Assembly: GCF_019457595.1 (NCBI RefSeq)
Contig: NZ_CP080419.1
Span: forward strand, 434,001-498,000
Length of the DNA stretch: 64,000 nt
Origin: Shewanella psychrotolerans
GTDB lineage: Bacteria; Pseudomonadota; Gammaproteobacteria; Enterobacterales; Shewanellaceae
Direction of reading: 5' to 3'
Positions 22,586-33,430 of this stretch are shown here, one piece after another; within the stretch, counting starts at the first letter, position 1; each line of letters begins with the position of its first letter. Under the pieces are notes generated by a model. The model ran no database searches. It was not told where the DNA came from and saw only the letters and a program-made list of their open reading frames with translations. Made by a program: the position numbers and the translations under genes.

Positions 22586-23116
22586 ATGCGAAAACAAAAC
22601 GGTTTTACCCTAATCGAATTAGTGGTCGTGATCATCATCTTAGGTATTTTAGCGGTAACAGCTGCACCTAAGTTTATTAACTTACAGTCTGATGCTAAGA
22701 AATCGACGTTAGAAGGGCTTAAAGGAGCATTACAAGGCGCAAATTCGTTAGTTTTTTCTAAAGCAGCACTTAGCGGCGAAGAAAGAAAGGGTTCCGCAAC
22801 AGCCGAATCGTCTAAGCTTGGAAGTGTAGATATTGGTACCGCTACTAATGCTGCGACTAACTACGGTTATTTGCAGTCTACGGCCGGTGAGTTATCCAAC
22901 GCGATAGATATTATTATTAGTAATAAAGAAAGTGATACTGCTGACTGGTATATTGCAGAAGGAGCTGACGGAGCTAAGGCTGCACAGCTTTATCAAGCTG
23001 GTTCTGCTCGCTTCGGAAATACAACAACCACGACTAATCGTTGTTATATAACTTATACTCCAGCATCATCTCTAACATCGAAACCATCTTATGTGGTTAC
23101 AAGTGATGATTGTTAA
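22586..23116 (+). CDS. mshA: MshA-type major pilin, second tandem copy
   Basis: A 176-residue prepilin with leader MRKQNG and the same FTLIELVVVIIILGILAVTAAPKFINLQSDA-type start as its upstream neighbour (Arg or Lys follows), but a quite different C-terminal half ending with its own Cys pair (NRC...SDDC). The shared part uses many different synonymous codons, so the duplication is old and the N-terminus has been kept by selection. It lies 12 bases after the first copy and is followed by a strong terminator, so the two pilins are probably co-transcribed at a high level. Confidence 0.92.
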   Translation: MRKQNGFTLIELVVVIIILGILAVTAAPKFINLQSDAKKSTLEGLKGALQGANSLVFSKAALSGEERKGSATAESSKLGSVDIGTATNAATNYGYLQSTAGELSNAIDIIISNKESDTADWYIAEGADGAKAAQLYQAGSARFGNTTTTTNRCYITYTPASSLTSKPSYVVTSDDC

Positions 23117-23129
23117 ATCTGAATCTTAG

Positions 23130-23157
23130 AAAAAGGCCTGCAATGCAGGCCTTTTTT
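23130..23157 (+). terminator. Rho-independent terminator after the mshA pair
   Basis: The stem AAGGCCTGC/GCAGGCCTT with loop AAT, followed by T's, lies 13 bases after the second pilin stop. It would reduce expression of mshC to mshQ relative to the pilins. Confidence 0.9.
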
Positions 23158-23262
23158 GTCTCTGGGGATAACAGAAATATCTGAAATAGATGGCATTATT
23201 TGCCATACTGATTAAGTTATTAGAAACTATAGTGCTATCAGCGGTTTGTGGGCGGATCACCA

Positions 23263-23709
23263 ATGGAAAAACAGCAAGGCTTTACCCTTGTAGAGCTAGT
23301 GACTACCATCATGTTAATTGCCATTTTGTCTGTGGTGGTCTTGCCGCGCTTCTTTACCGCCTCGAGTTACAGTGCCTTTACCCTGCGTGATGAGTTTATT
23401 GGCGAACTGAGGCGAGTGCAGCTGATGGCGATGAACAATCAAGACCGCTGTTATGGCGTGAATATGACCGCCAGTGATTATCGTATGATGATCTATCAAA
23501 CAGACTGCAGCTCAGTGATTGTGACAGGCACAGCACAAAATCTTCCTCGCAATACAGCAATCAATCTTAACGGTAACACTAGTTTTGCATTAGTGTTTAA
23601 CCGTGACGGTGGCGTCACATCCTGCAGCGCTGGCTGCGTCATTAAGGTGAGCGCCGATGACACCTTAGACATTACTATCGAAAGCCAGGGCTATATCCAT
23701 GGGCGTTGA
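23263..23709 (+). CDS. mshC: MSHA minor pilin MshC
   Basis: 148 residues: leader MEKQQG then FTLVELVTTIMLIAILSVVVLPRF with Glu5, followed by a small head with a Cys pair (TSCSAGC). The ATG at 23263 starts the short leader and has GGCGGA upstream; an in-frame GTG at 23248 is unlikely. It is a GspH/FimT-like minor pilin. It overlaps the proposed mshD start by 11 bases. Confidence 0.9.
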   Translation: MEKQQGFTLVELVTTIMLIAILSVVVLPRFFTASSYSAFTLRDEFIGELRRVQLMAMNNQDRCYGVNMTASDYRMMIYQTDCSSVIVTGTAQNLPRNTAINLNGNTSFALVFNRDGGVTSCSAGCVIKVSADDTLDITIESQGYIHGR

Positions 23710-24349
23710 TATTAAGGTGGTTACTCACGTGAACGAGGTTAATTCTGAGCTGCCTAAAGGTGAAAGCGCCAAGCCTGTTATGGCTAATAGTGAAAGCGTA
23801 AGCCTTAGCCGCCGCGCAGCGCATCACAGGATGCAAGGTTTTACTCTAATCGAACTTGTGGTTGGGATGTTGGTACTGGGCATAGCCTTAGTGATGTTAT
23901 CGACCATGCTGTTCCCTCAAGCCGATCGCGCCGCAGAAACCTTGCATCGAGTACGCTCCGCCGAACTGGCTCATTCGTTGTTAAATGAGATTTGGGGAAA
24001 ACGTTATGATCAAAATACTAACCCCAATGGTGGTGTGCCCGCCTGCGGGGCAGCAGCAAGACCTGACGTCGGTCTGCCAGCCGGGGATAACTGCACCGAT
24101 GAGGCTGATTTTGGCGCAGCAGGCTTAGCGCGAAATGCTTATCGCGATGTCGACGATTATCATGGCTTGACTCAATCAAGCCAGATGCTGAACTCCTCTC
24201 GAACCTATGCCGAGGAGTACCTCAACTACCAGCTGTCGGTCAGTGTGACTTATCCTTATAGTGATAAAAATAGCAAGCTGGTTACGATCAATGTGACGAC
24301 TCCAAATGGTGAAGTGATCACCTATAACGCGCTGCGGAGTAACTATTAA
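23699..24349 (+). CDS. mshD: MSHA minor pilin MshD
   Basis: 216 residues. The prepilin motif is MQG/FTLIELVVGMLVLGIALVML, with Glu5 present, but from the ATG at 23699 the leader would be 47 residues, far longer than usual. An internal ATG at 23780 gives a 20-residue leader (MANSESVSLSRRAAHHRMQG) but lacks a clear ribosome site, whereas 23699 has CAGGG about 8 bases upstream. The start is therefore uncertain. The head contains Cys pairs (PACGAAA, DNCTDEA). It resembles PilV/MshD minor pilins. Confidence 0.85.
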   Translation: MGVDIKVVTHVNEVNSELPKGESAKPVMANSESVSLSRRAAHHRMQGFTLIELVVGMLVLGIALVMLSTMLFPQADRAAETLHRVRSAELAHSLLNEIWGKRYDQNTNPNGGVPACGAAARPDVGLPAGDNCTDEADFGAAGLARNAYRDVDDYHGLTQSSQMLNSSRTYAEEYLNYQLSVSVTYPYSDKNSKLVTINVTTPNGEVITYNALRSNY

Positions 24350-24368
24350 TGAATGCGGATAACAGGCG

Positions 24369-25193
24369 ATGAATAATCGCTTCAGTGGTTTTAAAGCACG
24401 TAGCCAAAACTTAGGTTTTACCTTAGTTGAGATGGTTACGGTTATCATCATTCTCGGCATTTTAGTGGTGGGAGTCAGCAGTTTTGTTATTCTCGGCACT
24501 CGTATTTTTATTGAGTCGACATCGGTCGATCAAGTCTTGAGCCAGAGCCGCTTTGCCATCGAGCGTATGACCCGTGAGTTACGTAATGCGTTGCCTAACA
24601 GTATTCGGGTTAAAACATCACCGCTATCCTATCAATGCATTGAATTTATCCCGATAAAAAGCAGCGCCAGTTACCTTGAATTGCCTATTGCGCCCAATGC
24701 GTCTGATAGTCGTGGTTTGATTATGCTGCCGTCGCAGACAATTGATGCTATCGATCAAATGGTGGTTTATCCATTAACCCCCACTCAAATATATGGTGGT
24801 ACTCCAGCGGGTAGTGAAGGACATATTTTTAATATTAAGCAGGTGACGGGCAATGACGTTGAGTTTGACCGCCCCGTTCGCTTTGCTCAGGCATCACCGC
24901 AGCAGCGCTATTTTATGGTTAATGGCGCCGTGAGTTACTGTTTCTTAGCCTCTGGAGAGGTGCGGCGCTATAGCGGTTATAGTTTAACCTCGGCGCAGCC
25001 CGATCCAAGTCAGATGGGAACAGGTGTGTTGATGGCAGAAAATGTCACCAATAATTTACAGAACCAGCCTCCTATCAGTTACACCCCTGGAACGCTGATC
25101 AATAATGCTGTGGTGCAGTTGTCACCACGTTTTGAGGTGAATGGTCAGTCGTTTCAATATCAGCATCAAGTGCAGGTGATCAATGTCCCTTAA
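24369..25193 (+). CDS. mshO: MSHA minor pilin MshO
   Basis: 274 residues with a 16-residue leader ending in LG, before FTLVEMVTVIIILGILVVGVSSF (Glu5 present). It is a PilW/GspJ-like minor pilin with a large head. The ATG at 24369 follows AACAGGCG. The stop overlaps the start of mshP by 11 bases. Confidence 0.9.
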   Translation: MNNRFSGFKARSQNLGFTLVEMVTVIIILGILVVGVSSFVILGTRIFIESTSVDQVLSQSRFAIERMTRELRNALPNSIRVKTSPLSYQCIEFIPIKSSASYLELPIAPNASDSRGLIMLPSQTIDAIDQMVVYPLTPTQIYGGTPAGSEGHIFNIKQVTGNDVEFDRPVRFAQASPQQRYFMVNGAVSYCFLASGEVRRYSGYSLTSAQPDPSQMGTGVLMAENVTNNLQNQPPISYTPGTLINNAVVQLSPRFEVNGQSFQYQHQVQVINVP

Positions 25194-25683
25194 CTTTAAT
25201 CGCTCACTCACAACTCCTAGCCGAATGAATAGTCGAACGATTCGAGCTCTGCCTATGGTTAGCATAAAGGCGAATCAAAGAGGCAGCGCGCTAGTGATAG
25301 GTATTTTTATCATCACTGTGATGTTTTTAATGGCAGCTGCATTGATCAATATTTTGAGCGATGCCGATGAGCAGGTGAATTTAGAAGTATTAGGCGCACG
25401 CGCATTTGCTGCGGCCAATAGCGGCGCAGATGTGGCGTTAGCGCGGTTATTTCCGCTTAGCGGCTTAGCAGCCGATCGAGTATGTGCTGCTAACAGTACA
25501 TGGACACCGCCTGATGTTGTTGGTTTCCATGGCTGCTCTGTCAACTTGACCTGTAATGGGGCTGAAGTTGTAGGTGTGACTCAATATCTTATCACCAGCG
25601 AAGCGACCTGCTCAGCTGGCAATTGTGATGGCGATAGCTGCATTAGAGTCAATCGCAAGGTGGAGGTAGAGGCCCGTGATTAG
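25183..25683 (+). CDS. mshP: MSHA biogenesis protein MshP (PilX-like)
   Basis: 166 residues. After a long positively charged N-terminus comes QRGSALVIGIFIITVMFLMAAALI (about 33-56), which resembles PilX/GspK-type starts: a small residue after RG, and no Glu at the fifth position. The head has several cysteines. It probably belongs to the minor-pilin tip complex with MshB, C, D and O. It overlaps mshQ (GTG start) by 8 bases. Confidence 0.82.
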   Translation: MSLNFNRSLTTPSRMNSRTIRALPMVSIKANQRGSALVIGIFIITVMFLMAAALINILSDADEQVNLEVLGARAFAAANSGADVALARLFPLSGLAADRVCAANSTWTPPDVVGFHGCSVNLTCNGAEVVGVTQYLITSEATCSAGNCDGDSCIRVNRKVEVEARD

Positions 25684-28600
25684 ACCTGATTTAAAGTCTG
25701 TTTATGCTTTTTGTTCTATCTGTATGTTGCTGTGTGGCGTTGGGCATGCAGCAGACTGGACTCAAACTTTTAAAGAGGGGGTGAATAACTACACTGCTGA
25801 TGGTGATATTTATTTAAATACTGCGACAATTCGCAACGCTCCTTCAAATGCTAAGCTACCGACGTACAATTATTATCAAGACGGCGACCCTAGATTTGAC
25901 TCCTGTATTGCTAGCCAAGGTCGAAATGCCAAGCCGTGTAGAGCGGGGGATTATGTTGCGAGTAAACCAAATGATATCTTGGAGTTCTCCCAATGTGAAT
26001 CTTTGAGTGATGTAGACATTAATCCATCTTGGGGCGTTGAAACAGATATACCGATAGGCGAATATCGAAATATAAAAATTAATCAAGATAACACTAAAAT
26101 AGTAGAGTTTACTTCGGATAGTGAATCTGCAGTCTATAAAATTAAGAGTTTACGTATTGAGAATGGTACTGTAAAGCTTGCTGCTGGTCAGTATTGGATA
26201 GAAGACTTATTTATCAATTCTAACGTAAAACTTATTTTTCCAGATTCAGGTGAAGTGAGCTTTTTTATTAAGAATGATTATACGCATTTTAATTTAGCGT
26301 TAGATGTGCGTTCAGAAAACTTTCTTATATATAATTATGGGAATTTTACGTTAGGTGGTCAAGCAAGCCTTAATGCTTATGTTATGGCTGAAGGCGATGC
26401 GACTATTTCGGGGAGTTCCCACTTAGTCGGGGCTGTTACTGGGCGAAATGTCAAGTTGTATGGGGGCGCTTCAGTCGTTTTTGATCGATCCGCGCAAAAT
26501 ATTAACGTAGTTCCTGATTGCGGTACAACACCACTTTTACCTACCGTTCCCCTTCAATGCCCAGCTGGCGAAAGTACTATTTCTGGGGTTACCTATCGTA
26601 CTTATGACGCTCGTATTTGGAAGGGCGGACAATATACTAGCCCTGTCGATCATGATGACTTTAATGATCTTATTGCTAATGTTAAAACTCCAGCTCAGCA
26701 GCTCGGCGAATCGATAGAATCTGAGATAGATGATTATGGTTCGGGTATTAACCCGCACTCTGATCAAGGCGACTATTATCTTGGGGTTTTTGAGGGGTAT
26801 ATCGATGTACCAGAGTCGGGCATCTACACCTTTGGTATTGATGGTGATGATGCGATAGAGCTATTGATTGACGATCGCGTTGTCGCTGGCTTTTATGGCA
26901 TACATGCACAATGTGGCTGGCCCTGTGAAACCGGACAAATTGGTTTGGCTGCGGGGACACACAAAGTTGAGATGCGCTTTCATGAAGCCACAGGTCATGA
27001 AGCCTATCACCTCTATTGGCAGTTACCCTCCTCAACTAGCTTAGTAAAAGTACCTGCCAGCGCCTATTTTACCTGTTCGTCGACACAGCTTGGGTGTTTT
27101 AAAGATGATTTTAATCGCCAAGATCTCGGCAGTGATTGGGCAATTAAAACACTCGGTAGTTCGGTGCCGCCCGCGATTAATTCACAGCGGATGAGGATTA
27201 CTGAAGCGAGTGGTAATCAGGCAACATCGAGTACTTTTCAGCGACTATTCCCAGCAGAAAATAACTTAGTTCAAGTTGAATTTGATTATTTTGCTTGGTC
27301 ACCTTCATCAGGTACCGGCGGTGATGGCGTAGCTATTATTCTGTCTGACGCTGCTATTACACCTCAACCTGGCAGCTTTGGCGGTTCGTTAGGCTACGCA
27401 CAAAGAGATGACGGAACCCCCGGATTTGCAGGGGGCTGGATAGGCATTGGACTAGATGAGTATGGCAATTTTTCTAATCCTAATGAAGGTAAACAAGGGG
27501 GGCTAGGATTTAGGCCGCAGGCGGTTGCTATACGTGGTTCAAATCATAGTGGCTATATGTACTTAGCGGGGACGAGAGCCAATATCTCCCCAACAATTGA
27601 TGTGAGAGGAACCAATAGTGCTAAGCCTAACCATAGATATCGAATTACGGTTGATTCTAGGCAGGCTGGCAAGGCACTGGTACTAGTCGAACGTGATATT
27701 AAAGATGGTAATGGCTTTCAGGTCTTAATACCTCAATTTGATGCGAGAAATATTAATGGCCAAGGTGGCGTTCCAGCAGATTTTTATCTGTCTATTACGG
27801 GGTCAACTGGGGGCGCGAATAACAATCATGAAATTGATAATTTTGAGGTTTGTGCCCTTGATTCTCGACCTGTGGGTCAGCAGGTGCATCATTTTGAGTT
27901 TGATTACTCGAGTAATCCATTAACCTGTAATCCTGAGTCGATGACGATTCGGGCATGTCGCAATGCCAATTGCGATCTGTTTACCGATCCGGTTACAGCG
28001 ACTCTTTTGCCTGCCAATATGAGCAATGGTGGGTGGGTCGGTGGCAATATTGTCACTATAAACAATGGAATTGGCACTGTTAGCTTAAGGTCCAATACCA
28101 CAGATCCTGTCACCATTGGCGTCAGTAGTTCGTCGCCATCAACCATTGCGGGCAGTAATACGCTGTGCCGTAAAGGAAATGGAGATTTAGATACCGCGAG
28201 CTGTACACTGAGCTTTGCCGAAAGCGGATTTGTCTTTGACGTGCCCGATGAACTCTCTAATAAGCCTTCGACCAATATTTTAGTTAAAGCGGTGAAGCGT
28301 GATGATGAAAGTTTGCAATGTGTCCCCGCTTTCAAAGGGGATAAAACCGTTAATTTTTGGAGTGATTATATCACCCCCAACCGCGGTACTCTGCCTGTAA
28401 AAGTCACTACAGGTGCTATTGAACGCCCAGTCGGTGCTTCCGAGAATACAGCAGAACCCCTGACGCTTAGCTTTGATGACAAAGGACAAGCGATTATTGA
28501 TGTTAACTATGCCGATGCCGGTGAGATGCAATTAAATGCCCGTTATATAGGTAGTGGCGACGAACAGGGGTTAGTGATGAACGGCAGCAATAAGTTTGTC

Positions 28601-29974
28601 CGTCGCCCAGTGGGTTTATGTATCGATTCAGAGGTGTGTAGCAATTGCAGTGTATCTGGGCCCGTATATAAAAAAGCCGGTGAAGAGTTTGATATGACGG
28701 TAAAGGCAATGGCATGGGAGTCTGACAGCGATGGCGATATTTGTCGCGGCAATGCGTTGACGCCTAACTTCACATTAACAGGGATAGCATTAACCCATGA
28801 GTTAGTGCTTCCTACCATTGCTGATGGTGGTGTGAAAGGCGCATTGGGATTGGATGAGTATGAGCAAAAATCTGGAAAGCAGACGGTTACACAGTCGGTT
28901 TCTGAAGTCGGAGTATTCCAGTTTTCGGCAACGCCTAAACCTAACAGCTATTTTGGTTATAGTATCCCGGGCGCGACAACGGGCAAGATGGGGCGTTTTA
29001 CTCCTTATTATTTAACCGTCACGCCCAATGAGCCAAAGCTAGCACCGAGTTGTAATAGCTTTACCTATATGGATCAACCTTTTGGTTTTGTGGTGGCTAG
29101 TGAACCTAAGCTGCTGGTTACGGGGAAAAATAAGCAAAACAATGAAACCAAGAACTACCAACTTGAAGGCTGGTGGAAATATAACAATCAATGGACGCAG
29201 CGCGCGTTTAGCCATCTCAATGGTTCAACTCTTGCTGAGCTCGTTCGAGTCGATGCTGGCGAGGTTAAATTTCTCGCAAGCAGCAATAATCAGCCACGTT
29301 CGGCCTATTTGCTAAATGAAACACTTAAATATAAACGAACTCCAACGGCGTTAGCCCCTTTCGATGCCTTGATGGAATTACAGCTATCAGTTGATGATCT
29401 CAAAGATAGTGATGGCATCTGCTATCAAGTCGATGAAGCATTGAGTTGTAGTGGTATTACTTTTGAGAATATTGCCCTCAATGATAGCTTTAAACTTCGC
29501 TATGGACGCTTAGTAGTAGAAAACGGTTATGGGCCTGAATCTGAGAGTTTACGTCTACCGCTGCGCGCTGAGTATGTTAGCAGTGTCGCATTAACAGGAG
29601 AGGCCACTTGGCTGCCCAACAGTTTAGACAACTGCTCTATCTATAATACTCAAACCTCAGCTGATGCGAGCGAGGTGTCAACTACTGGCTTATATATGCA
29701 GCCACCGACAGGCTTCCCAGCCATTCGTGCCTACAGCGATTCCAGTTTAACCCTGCAGAGTGGCAGCCTAAGCTTGGGGAATGGCTACAGCTATTTCTCC
29801 ATACCGAATGCGACGGGAGAGGTGGTGCTTAAACAGCATGTGGAGCCTTGGCTTAAGTGGTATTGGAACTTTGATGGTGCCTCACCAACGGTTCTGTATG
29901 ACCCACGAGCAAATGCATACTTCGGCACCTATCGGGGTCATGACAAAGTCATTTTTTGGCGCGAAGTTCGCTAG
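25676..29974 (+). CDS. mshQ: MshQ, large secreted pilus-associated adhesin-like protein
   Basis: 1,432 residues starting at a GTG that overlaps mshP. A signal peptide (FCSICMLLCGVGHAADW) is followed by an N-terminal beta-rich part (about 40-285), a PA14-like domain (about 305-465; SGIYTFGIDGDDAIELLIDDR is typical), and a lectin/concanavalin-like part (about 470-700; GDGVAIILSD and GGWIGIGLDEYGNF). A long C-terminal region is typical of MshQ/DUF6701 proteins. PA14 and lectin-like folds bind carbohydrate in other proteins, so a tip-adhesin role is plausible but inferred. The first 850 bases look A/T-richer than the rest. It is the last gene of the locus; no terminator was seen before mreB. Confidence 0.85.
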   Translation: MIRPDLKSVYAFCSICMLLCGVGHAADWTQTFKEGVNNYTADGDIYLNTATIRNAPSNAKLPTYNYYQDGDPRFDSCIASQGRNAKPCRAGDYVASKPNDILEFSQCESLSDVDINPSWGVETDIPIGEYRNIKINQDNTKIVEFTSDSESAVYKIKSLRIENGTVKLAAGQYWIEDLFINSNVKLIFPDSGEVSFFIKNDYTHFNLALDVRSENFLIYNYGNFTLGGQASLNAYVMAEGDATISGSSHLVGAVTGRNVKLYGGASVVFDRSAQNINVVPDCGTTPLLPTVPLQCPAGESTISGVTYRTYDARIWKGGQYTSPVDHDDFNDLIANVKTPAQQLGESIESEIDDYGSGINPHSDQGDYYLGVFEGYIDVPESGIYTFGIDGDDAIELLIDDRVVAGFYGIHAQCGWPCETGQIGLAAGTHKVEMRFHEATGHEAYHLYWQLPSSTSLVKVPASAYFTCSSTQLGCFKDDFNRQDLGSDWAIKTLGSSVPPAINSQRMRITEASGNQATSSTFQRLFPAENNLVQVEFDYFAWSPSSGTGGDGVAIILSDAAITPQPGSFGGSLGYAQRDDGTPGFAGGWIGIGLDEYGNFSNPNEGKQGGLGFRPQAVAIRGSNHSGYMYLAGTRANISPTIDVRGTNSAKPNHRYRITVDSRQAGKALVLVERDIKDGNGFQVLIPQFDARNINGQGGVPADFYLSITGSTGGANNNHEIDNFEVCALDSRPVGQQVHHFEFDYSSNPLTCNPESMTIRACRNANCDLFTDPVTATLLPANMSNGGWVGGNIVTINNGIGTVSLRSNTTDPVTIGVSSSSPSTIAGSNTLCRKGNGDLDTASCTLSFAESGFVFDVPDELSNKPSTNILVKAVKRDDESLQCVPAFKGDKTVNFWSDYITPNRGTLPVKVTTGAIERPVGASENTAEPLTLSFDDKGQAIIDVNYADAGEMQLNARYIGSGDEQGLVMNGSNKFVRRPVGLCIDSEVCSNCSVSGPVYKKAGEEFDMTVKAMAWESDSDGDICRGNALTPNFTLTGIALTHELVLPTIADGGVKGALGLDEYEQKSGKQTVTQSVSEVGVFQFSATPKPNSYFGYSIPGATTGKMGRFTPYYLTVTPNEPKLAPSCNSFTYMDQPFGFVVASEPKLLVTGKNKQNNETKNYQLEGWWKYNNQWTQRAFSHLNGSTLAELVRVDAGEVKFLASSNNQPRSAYLLNETLKYKRTPTALAPFDALMELQLSVDDLKDSDGICYQVDEALSCSGITFENIALNDSFKLRYGRLVVENGYGPESESLRLPLRAEYVSSVALTGEATWLPNSLDNCSIYNTQTSADASEVSTTGLYMQPPTGFPAIRAYSDSSLTLQSGSLSLGNGYSYFSIPNATGEVVLKQHVEPWLKWYWNFDGASPTVLYDPRANAYFGTYRGHDKVIFWREVR

Positions 29975-30156
29975 TTTTTATCATAGGAATGAGCATTAAT
30001 CTGACAATTAAAATGATATGAGTGGCTGAATACATCGTTGGGTTAAAGCGAGTATTTACTACGCCTGAGGTGCTGGCACGATAAACTCTGAAGATGAACA
30101 GATATTTATCATCGGATCAGCATAATATCCTTGTGGAATCGGGAGGTGATTGATAA

Positions 30157-31254
<1,098 letters not shown>

Positions 31255-31395
31255 TTTGAGTTTAATACTGGCAGTGAAATGCTGGTAACCTGGTTTTCTG
31301 GGGGAATAGCCTATGTCTCTATACCCATTTAACCCAGCCTTTTTGAGTTATGAAAGGTTATATCGGTTGCCGCATCTAGCTGCCTTAAGTGTTTT

Positions 31396-32280
31396 ATGAA
31401 ACCCATTTTTGCTCGCGGTATTTCAAATCAATTCAGGCTAACATTGGCAATTATTTTGTCGGTGATCTTGCTTGTGGCTAATGACAGGCTAGAGCCTGTT
31501 AGGCAGTCTATCTCCTCCATTTTGAGCCCATTACAATACGTTGCCAATATTCCTGGTGTGGTACTTGATTGGTCAGCCGAAAGTATTGCAACCCGTAACA
31601 TGCTGCAAAAGCAAAACACCGAATTGCTTCGCCAGCAGCTATTAATGAGCGAACGCCTGCAGCGTTTTGAACATTTGCGTCAAGAGAACGAGCGTCTTAG
31701 GGCTTTGCTTGGCTCGCCTGTTCATATGGATGCCAAAAAGGTGGTTGCTGAAGTGATGGAAGTCGCTAGCGATCCCTTTCGTCATTATGTGGTGTTAAAT
31801 CACGGTGCGCGTAGTGGCGTGTATGTCGGGCAGCCTGTGGTCGATGCCCAAGGTGTTGTTGGTCAGGTTGTTGAGATTAGTGAGCTCACGAGTCGCGTGC
31901 TACTTATTTCTGATGTGACTCATGCTATCCCAGTAAGGGTAACCCGTAACGATGTGCGTTTAATCGCTCAGGGCACGGGTGAATTGGATGAATTAGAGCT
32001 ACGCCATGTGGCCAAGAGCACCGATTTGCGCGTAGGTGACCTGCTCGTCTCTTCTGGATTGGGTAAGCGTTTTCCTGAGGGGTATCCTGTAGCGCGAATA
32101 CTAGGTGTTGAAAAAGATGATGGCCAAAGCTATGCCACGGTCATAGCCCAACCCCTTGCAGCTTTAGATCGCATTCGTTATCTGTTGTTGATCTGGCCTG
32201 ATGGTTATGTTCCTCAAGGGGAGGTCGCGAATGACCCGAGTAACGAATCTAATGCTAATACTCCGGAGGTGACTCCATGA
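31396..32280 (+). CDS. mreC: Rod-shape determining protein MreC
   Basis: 294 residues: an N-terminal membrane helix (about 13-30), a periplasmic coiled coil (about 60-106, LRQQLLMSERLQRFEHLRQENERL) and two beta-barrel domains. MreC links MreB to the MreD/RodA/PBP2 elongasome. It lies 141 bases after mreB; its stop overlaps the ATG of mreD. Confidence 0.95.
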   Translation: MKPIFARGISNQFRLTLAIILSVILLVANDRLEPVRQSISSILSPLQYVANIPGVVLDWSAESIATRNMLQKQNTELLRQQLLMSERLQRFEHLRQENERLRALLGSPVHMDAKKVVAEVMEVASDPFRHYVVLNHGARSGVYVGQPVVDAQGVVGQVVEISELTSRVLLISDVTHAIPVRVTRNDVRLIAQGTGELDELELRHVAKSTDLRVGDLLVSSGLGKRFPEGYPVARILGVEKDDGQSYATVIAQPLAALDRIRYLLLIWPDGYVPQGEVANDPSNESNANTPEVTP

Positions 32281-32765
32281 GTATGCATATTCCTCATGGC
32301 CGCTGGGTCGTGTGGTTAAGCTTTCTGATAGCGATGTTATTTCAAATCATGCCGCTACCGAGTATTGTCGAAGGTTGGCGTCCCGATTGGTTACTCTTGG
32401 TAATGATCTACTGGGCGATGGCGTTGCCTCACCGTTACAACATTTTATCTGCATGGATATTAGGTGTATTGCTGGATATTCTACTAGGTGCCCATTTAGG
32501 CATTCGGGCCTTAGCAATGTCATTGGTTATCTATGTGGTGGTGCTGCATTTTCAGCGGCTACGTAACTTTCCGATGTGGCAGCAGTCGCTGATGATTGTC
32601 AGTTTAGTGTGTTTGTATCATCTGGTGGTGTTTTGGGTGCATTTTGTTGTCAATGTCGCCACATTTGATACTAGTTTATTTTTACCTGCGGTATCGAGTT
32701 TAATCATTTGGCCGTGGGTGTTTTGGATGCTTCGACGGATCCGACGTATTTATAAAGTGAGATAA
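32277..32765 (+). CDS. mreD: Rod-shape determining protein MreD
   Basis: 162 residues, almost wholly hydrophobic, with about five or six membrane helices, matching MreD in length and position. It starts within the mreC stop (ATGA) and is followed two bases later by maf. Confidence 0.93.
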   Translation: MSMHIPHGRWVVWLSFLIAMLFQIMPLPSIVEGWRPDWLLLVMIYWAMALPHRYNILSAWILGVLLDILLGAHLGIRALAMSLVIYVVVLHFQRLRNFPMWQQSLMIVSLVCLYHLVVFWVHFVVNVATFDTSLFLPAVSSLIIWPWVFWMLRRIRRIYKVR

Positions 32766-32767
32766 AA

Positions 32768-33349
32768 ATGGCATTGGTATTAGCATCATCTTCTCCGCGC
32801 CGTAAAGAGTTATTGGCGCAGCTTGGGATGGGTGATGAGCAATTTACATTCGATGTATTAGCGACTGATGTTGACGAGGCACATATCGAGGGCGAATCGG
32901 CTCGAGTCTTTGTGCAGCGTGTTGCAATTGAGAAAGCTCAAGCAGGGTTAGCGCTGTGCGGCAAGACGGATGTGGTTGTGCTAGGCTCTGACACTATTGT
33001 AGTGCTCGATGAGCATATTTTAGGTAAACCTCAAGATGAGGCTGACGCTAAAAGCATGCTCGAGCAACTGTCTGGCCGACAACATAGTGTCATGACCGCG
33101 GTTGCGGTGACTGATGGAAGACAAACAGTGTCGACACTTGTTGAAACTAAAGTGCAATTTCGTAGCCTAACAGAACAAGATATTCTTGCCTATATTGCCA
33201 CTGGTGAGCCGATGGATAAGGCTGGCGCTTATGGTATTCAAGGTTTGGGTGGATGTTTTGTGCAAGGGATCGAAGGCAGTTATTCTGCGGTTGTGGGGTT
33301 GCCTTTGGTGGAAACCAGAGCACTATTAATCCAGATGCAGGCCTTATAA
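32768..33349 (+). CDS. maf: Maf-type nucleoside triphosphate pyrophosphatase
   Basis: 193 residues. The conserved N-terminal [11 protein letters not shown] motif and the ...[10 protein letters not shown]... and YGIQGLGG motifs mark the Maf/YhdE family, which hydrolyses dTTP, UTP and modified nucleotides to monophosphates. Position after mreD and before rng matches E. coli yhdE. Confidence 0.93.
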   Translation: MALVLASSSPRRKELLAQLGMGDEQFTFDVLATDVDEAHIEGESARVFVQRVAIEKAQAGLALCGKTDVVVLGSDTIVVLDEHILGKPQDEADAKSMLEQLSGRQHSVMTAVAVTDGRQTVSTLVETKVQFRSLTEQDILAYIATGEPMDKAGAYGIQGLGGCFVQGIEGSYSAVVGLPLVETRALLIQMQAL

Positions 33350-33430
33350 TTTAATCCAAAATAAGTTGTTTAGGTTTAGTGTCGTAAGATCCTTTTTAGC
33401 TAATGCCTATAAACATTAAGTGAGTTATTA

